Shown here: positions 60,950-64,000 of the stretch, piece after piece
Layout of the letters: each line of letters begins with the position of its first letter
Position numbering within the stretch: the stretch's first letter is position 1
Assembly (NCBI RefSeq): GCF_004342265.1
Contig: NZ_SMCS01000001.1
Coordinates: forward strand, 124,001-188,000
From: Luteibacter rhizovicinus
GTDB taxonomy: Bacteria; Pseudomonadota; Gammaproteobacteria; Xanthomonadales; Rhodanobacteraceae
Direction: 5' to 3'
DNA: 64,000 nt
Made by a program: the position numbers and the translations under genes
Notes under the pieces: model-generated
What the model was told of the DNA's origin: nothing
Databases searched by the model: none
Seen by the model: only the letters and a program-made list of their open reading frames with translations

Positions 60950-62239
60950 ATGACCCAGCCGCTCTGGCAGAAATCCGATAGCAAGGTCGATGCGCGCATC
61001 ATGCGTTTCCTTGCCGGAAACGACGTGATCCTCGATCGCGAGTTCTTCCTGCACGACATCGAAGCGAGCAAGGCGCATGTCGAGGGGCTGGCCAATATCG
61101 GCGTGGTTTCGGGCGACGAATGTGCCGGCTTGCTGCGCGAGCTCGATGCGCTGGCGGTCGACTTTTCGTCCGGAAGCTTTGTGCTGGACGATCGTTTCGA
61201 GGATGGGCACTCCGCTATCGAGGCACGGTTGACGGAGCGCCTTGGCGATGCCGGACGACGCGTGCACACCGGTCGTAGCCGCAACGACCAGATCCTGGTC
61301 GCCACGCGTCTCTGGCTGAAGGAAAAGCTCGGCACGCTCGAAACCCTGTGCCGCGAGATCGCCGGGGTCTGCATCGAACGCGCTGCCGGCGATTCGGTAC
61401 CCATGCCGGGCTATACGCATATCCAGCGCGCGGTGGTGTCGTCGACCGGGATGTGGTTCGCGGCATTCGCGGAAGCCTTTGTGGACAACGCGCTGCGCGC
61501 GCGTCAGGCGTTCGACTGGATCGATGCCAATCCGCTCGGCACGGCCGCCGGTTACGGCGTCAACGTCGCGCTGGACCGCGAGCACACCACGTCGCGGCTC
61601 GGCTTCGCCCGTATGCAGGTGTCGCCGATCTATGCGCAGCTTTCGCGCGGTAAGTTCGAAATGGCAGCGCTGGATGCCGTAGGCACCGCGCTGCTCGATA
61701 CGCGTCGTCTGGCGTGGGATCTGTCGCTGTTCACCACGGCCGAGTTCGATTTCGTCAGCCTGCCGGGCGAGTACACCACCGGCTCGTCGATCATGCCGAA
61801 CAAGCGCAATCCGGACGTCGTCGAACTGCTGCGCGCCAGCTATGCGGCCGTCGCCGCCGCGCGGACGGAAATCGAACAGCTGCTGTCGCTGCCGTCGGGT
61901 TATCAGCGCGACCTGCAGTTTTCGAAGGGTTCGCTGTATCACGGCTTCACGAATGGGCTCGCCGCGCTGGAACTCCTGCCCGATCTGCTGGCGCGGATGG
62001 AATGGAAGGCCGAGCGCATGCGGGCGGCCATCGAGCCGGCGATGTACGCCACCGACGTCGCCATCGAGCAGGCCGTCGCGGGCGTTCCGTTCCGCGATGC
62101 TTATCGTGCCGCCGCGGAAACGGCGGCTTCGGCGGGCGACGGGCGTACGCCCGAGTCCAGCCTCGCGGCACGCGTGTCGCCGGGTGCCGGATACGATCTT
62201 CGGCTGGATGCGCTGCGCGCGCGTCTGACGCGGAGTTGA
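60950..62239 (+). CDS. argH: Argininosuccinate lyase
   Basis: The product (429 aa) releases arginine and fumarate. The fumarase/aspartase signature is [12 protein letters not shown], with HTGRSRNDQ earlier and [16 protein letters not shown] [12 protein letters not shown]. It is shorter at the C-terminus than Escherichia coli ArgH (457 aa) but complete. It starts 15 bases past argC. The last arginine enzyme. Confidence 0.95.
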   Translation: MTQPLWQKSDSKVDARIMRFLAGNDVILDREFFLHDIEASKAHVEGLANIGVVSGDECAGLLRELDALAVDFSSGSFVLDDRFEDGHSAIEARLTERLGDAGRRVHTGRSRNDQILVATRLWLKEKLGTLETLCREIAGVCIERAAGDSVPMPGYTHIQRAVVSSTGMWFAAFAEAFVDNALRARQAFDWIDANPLGTAAGYGVNVALDREHTTSRLGFARMQVSPIYAQLSRGKFEMAALDAVGTALLDTRRLAWDLSLFTTAEFDFVSLPGEYTTGSSIMPNKRNPDVVELLRASYAAVAAARTEIEQLLSLPSGYQRDLQFSKGSLYHGFTNGLAALELLPDLLARMEWKAERMRAAIEPAMYATDVAIEQAVAGVPFRDAYRAAAETAASAGDGRTPESSLAARVSPGAGYDLRLDALRARLTRS

Positions 62240-62261
62240 CGATTACCTGAAGGGGAGCGGG

Positions 62262-63383
62262 ATGGGGAGCGGGTTCGTGGAACAGGCGCTGCCATCCTGG
62301 CGGCGTGCGGTACTCAAAGTCGGCAGCAGCCTGCTCGCCGCCGACGAGGGTGGGCTGAGTCCGCGGTACGCCGCCGCACTGGCGGCCTTCGTCGAGCGCA
62401 GCCGCGCGAACGGGCGCGATGTCGTGATCGTTTCCTCGGGCGCCGTGGCGGCGGGCCGCGCGCTGGCGACGCCAGGGCAGGCGATGGGATTGCCGGCGCG
62501 GCAGGCACTCGCCGCGCTGGGTCAGACGCGGCTGATCGCTCTTTGGCAGGGATTCTTCGACGCACCGGTCGCCCAGGTCCTGCTTACCCACGACGACCTT
62601 CGTCACCGCCGTCGCTACCTCAACGCTCGTTCCACGCTACGTGAACTGCTCGCGCTACGGGCCATTCCCGTCATCAACGAGAACGATACCGTCGCGGTCG
62701 ACGAGCTGAAACTCGGCGACAACGACAATCTCGCCGCGATCGTCGCGGCGCTGGTCGACGCGGATATTCTGCTTATCGCGACGGATATCGGCGGCCTGTA
62801 CAGCGCCAATCCCCGCATAGCGCCGGATGCGGCCCCGATCGACGATGTGGCGGCCGTGACGCCGGAGCTTTACGCGATAGCCGGTGGCAGCGGATCGAGG
62901 TCCGGTACGGGCGGCATGCGCACCAAACTGGAAGCCGCCGAAAAAGCCGCGGCGGCCGGAATAGAAACGATTCTGTTCGACGGCACCGATGCGACAGTCG
63001 TGGGACGGCTGGCCGACGGCATGCTCTCGGGTACCCGTATCCGCGCGCCGCGTACACGGCTGGCGGCACGCAAGTACTGGCTGCGTCACGCGCCTTCGGC
63101 GGGAAGCATCACGATCGATCCGGGTGCGGCGCGCGCCGTGCGCGAACGCGGCGCGTCGTTGCTGCCGGGCGGCGTACTCGGTGCGACCGGCGACTTCGCA
63201 CGCGGCGATGTCGTGGAAATCGCCTGCGAGGAAGACGGTTTGCCGGTCGGTCGCGGCATCAGTCAGTACGCGGCGGTGGATATCCGCCGCATCGCGCGGA
63301 AACACACACGCGACATCGATGCCGTGCTGGGTTATAGCTATGGCGAGAATGTCATCCATCGCGACGATCTGGTCGCGCTGTGA
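62262..63383 (+). CDS. proB: Glutamate 5-kinase
   Basis: The product (373 aa) starts proline synthesis. The amino-acid kinase domain ([52 protein letters not shown]) is followed by a C-terminal PUA domain (from [13 protein letters not shown] to [10 protein letters not shown]). The arginine and proline routes share glutamate, which may explain the joint operon. It starts 22 bases past argH. Confidence 0.95.
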   Translation: MGSGFVEQALPSWRRAVLKVGSSLLAADEGGLSPRYAAALAAFVERSRANGRDVVIVSSGAVAAGRALATPGQAMGLPARQALAALGQTRLIALWQGFFDAPVAQVLLTHDDLRHRRRYLNARSTLRELLALRAIPVINENDTVAVDELKLGDNDNLAAIVAALVDADILLIATDIGGLYSANPRIAPDAAPIDDVAAVTPELYAIAGGSGSRSGTGGMRTKLEAAEKAAAAGIETILFDGTDATVVGRLADGMLSGTRIRAPRTRLAARKYWLRHAPSAGSITIDPGAARAVRERGASLLPGGVLGATGDFARGDVVEIACEEDGLPVGRGISQYAAVDIRRIARKHTRDIDAVLGYSYGENVIHRDDLVAL

Positions 63384-63397
63384 ATCGGGAGGCAAGC

Positions 63398-64000
63398 ATG
63401 AGTACGTCGATACGCGAACAGGCACTGGCCTGCCGGGAGGCGTCGATCCATGTCGCGGGGCTGTCGACGGAGCGCAAGCGCGCGTTGCTGCACGACATGG
63501 CGGTGGCACTGGCGGCGGACGCTGCAACCGTCCTTGCCGCGAACGCGCGCGATATGGAAGCCGCACGCGCGAACGGTATCGGCGCGGCGATGCTCGACCG
63601 GCTGCGTCTGGACGAGGGCCGTCTCGATGGCATCGTCCGCGCGATCGGGGCGGTCGCGGCGTTACCCGATCCGGTCGGGCGGGTTACGCGTTCCGAAGTG
63701 CGGCCGAACGGGCTTGTCGTGGAGCGCGTTCGCGTTCCGCTTGGTGTCATTGCGATGATTTACGAAGCGCGCCCGAACGTTACCGCCGATGCCGCCGCGC
63801 TGTGTCTTATGGCAGGGAATGGCGTGATTCTCCGCGGCGGTTCGGATGCGATGCATTCGAATCTTGCCATCGCCACCGCCATGCGTAGCGCATTGCCCGC
63901 GCATGGCGTACCGGTCGATGCGCTTACGCTGGTCGGCGATCCGTCGCGCGAAACGATGGTCGAACTGCTGCAGCTGGTCGATATCGTCGACCTCGCGATT
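63398..64000 (+). CDS. proA: Glutamate-5-semialdehyde dehydrogenase, 3' end outside window
   Basis: The first 201 residues are present; the window cuts the gene before the catalytic Cys. [35 protein letters not shown] and [17 protein letters not shown] are diagnostic of gamma-glutamyl phosphate reductase. ATG 63398 has GGGAGG 5 bases upstream and lies 14 bases past proB, so proBA are coupled in the arginine operon. Confidence 0.95.
   Translation, partial: MSTSIREQALACREASIHVAGLSTERKRALLHDMAVALAADAATVLAANARDMEAARANGIGAAMLDRLRLDEGRLDGIVRAIGAVAALPDPVGRVTRSEVRPNGLVVERVRVPLGVIAMIYEARPNVTADAAALCLMAGNGVILRGGSDAMHSNLAIATAMRSALPAHGVPVDALTLVGDPSRETMVELLQLVDIVDLAI

Overview
The window is about 64 kb of GC-rich, densely coding chromosome from a gammaproteobacterium of the Xanthomonadales (Lysobacterales). 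A Rhodanobacteraceae genus such as Luteibacter or Dyella is my best guess. The main reasons are the arginine cluster built on N-acetylornithine carbamoyltransferase, an M20 deacetylase and a fused acetylglutamate synthase/kinase (the N-acetylcitrulline route known from Xanthomonas), a DksA-type protein with a long Lys/Ala/Pro tail, a FimX-like regulator and FolE2. The content is core chromosome. I see no prophage, insertion sequence, CRISPR array, tRNA or rRNA gene. The two edges cut genes: the 3' part of a trimeric autotransporter adhesin at base 1 and the 3' part of proA at base 64000.

Layout. 1-5.3 kb: trimeric autotransporter adhesin (minus), divergent membrane histidine kinase, convergent OmpR-type response regulator. 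5.4-10.3 kb: two DEAD-box RNA helicases flanking S-formylglutathione hydrolase and a RimJ/RimL-type acetyltransferase. 10.5-16.9 kb: methyltransferase, two secreted EF-hand proteins, an MFS carboxylate-type transporter, a SlyD-type peptidyl-prolyl isomerase, the ohrR-ohr peroxide pair with its operator, an NlpC/P60 lipoprotein and an FAD amino-acid oxidase. 17-19.6 kb: glutathione reductase, N-formylglutamate deformylase, a small Asr-like secreted protein. 19.7-25.6 kb: seven tightly spaced minus-strand genes, from asnS through a MalM-like lipoprotein and a small membrane protein to a short-chain dehydrogenase, a 2-aminomuconate-semialdehyde-type dehydrogenase, carbonic anhydrase and a RidA-type deaminase. 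25.7-33.4 kb: erpA, the rpsF-rpsR-rplI ribosomal genes, dnaB, a CsgG-like lipoprotein, alr, radA. 33.4-38 kb: cytochrome-biogenesis-type membrane protein, ffh, rpsP-rimM-trmD-rplS. 38-42 kb: FimX-like regulator, epmB divergent from efp. 42-47 kb: a coupled series mtaD, YciI-like, ubiG, HAD phosphatase (gph or mupP), squalene/phytoene-synthase-like protein, then folE2. 47-54.5 kb: M23 peptidase, dihydroorotase, yidD, dksA-like gene, a roughly 700-base repeat-rich noncoding stretch, sufE-cysS, glycine-zipper protein. 54.5-64 kb: the arginine-proline operon.

Most notable signal. In front of the arginine operon the sequence shows a short leader ORF with three Arg codons in a run of four, an 8-base antiterminator pairing that overlaps the leader stop codon, and a strong intrinsic terminator 50 bases before the first gene. 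This has the layout of a ribosome-mediated arginine attenuator. Other points of interest are: the zinc-finger-less DksA with a histone-H1-like extension; a short-chain dehydrogenase without the catalytic Tyr and Lys; three DnaA-box-like sites next to a perfect inverted-repeat element before dnaB; a second inverted element of the same family before the fimX-like gene; and two large inverted repeats in the noncoding stretch after dksA.

Limits. All assignments come from reading translated sequence and motifs, with no database search. Start sites are judged from ribosome-binding sites and overlaps. RNA structures were paired by eye, and promoters are weak calls.
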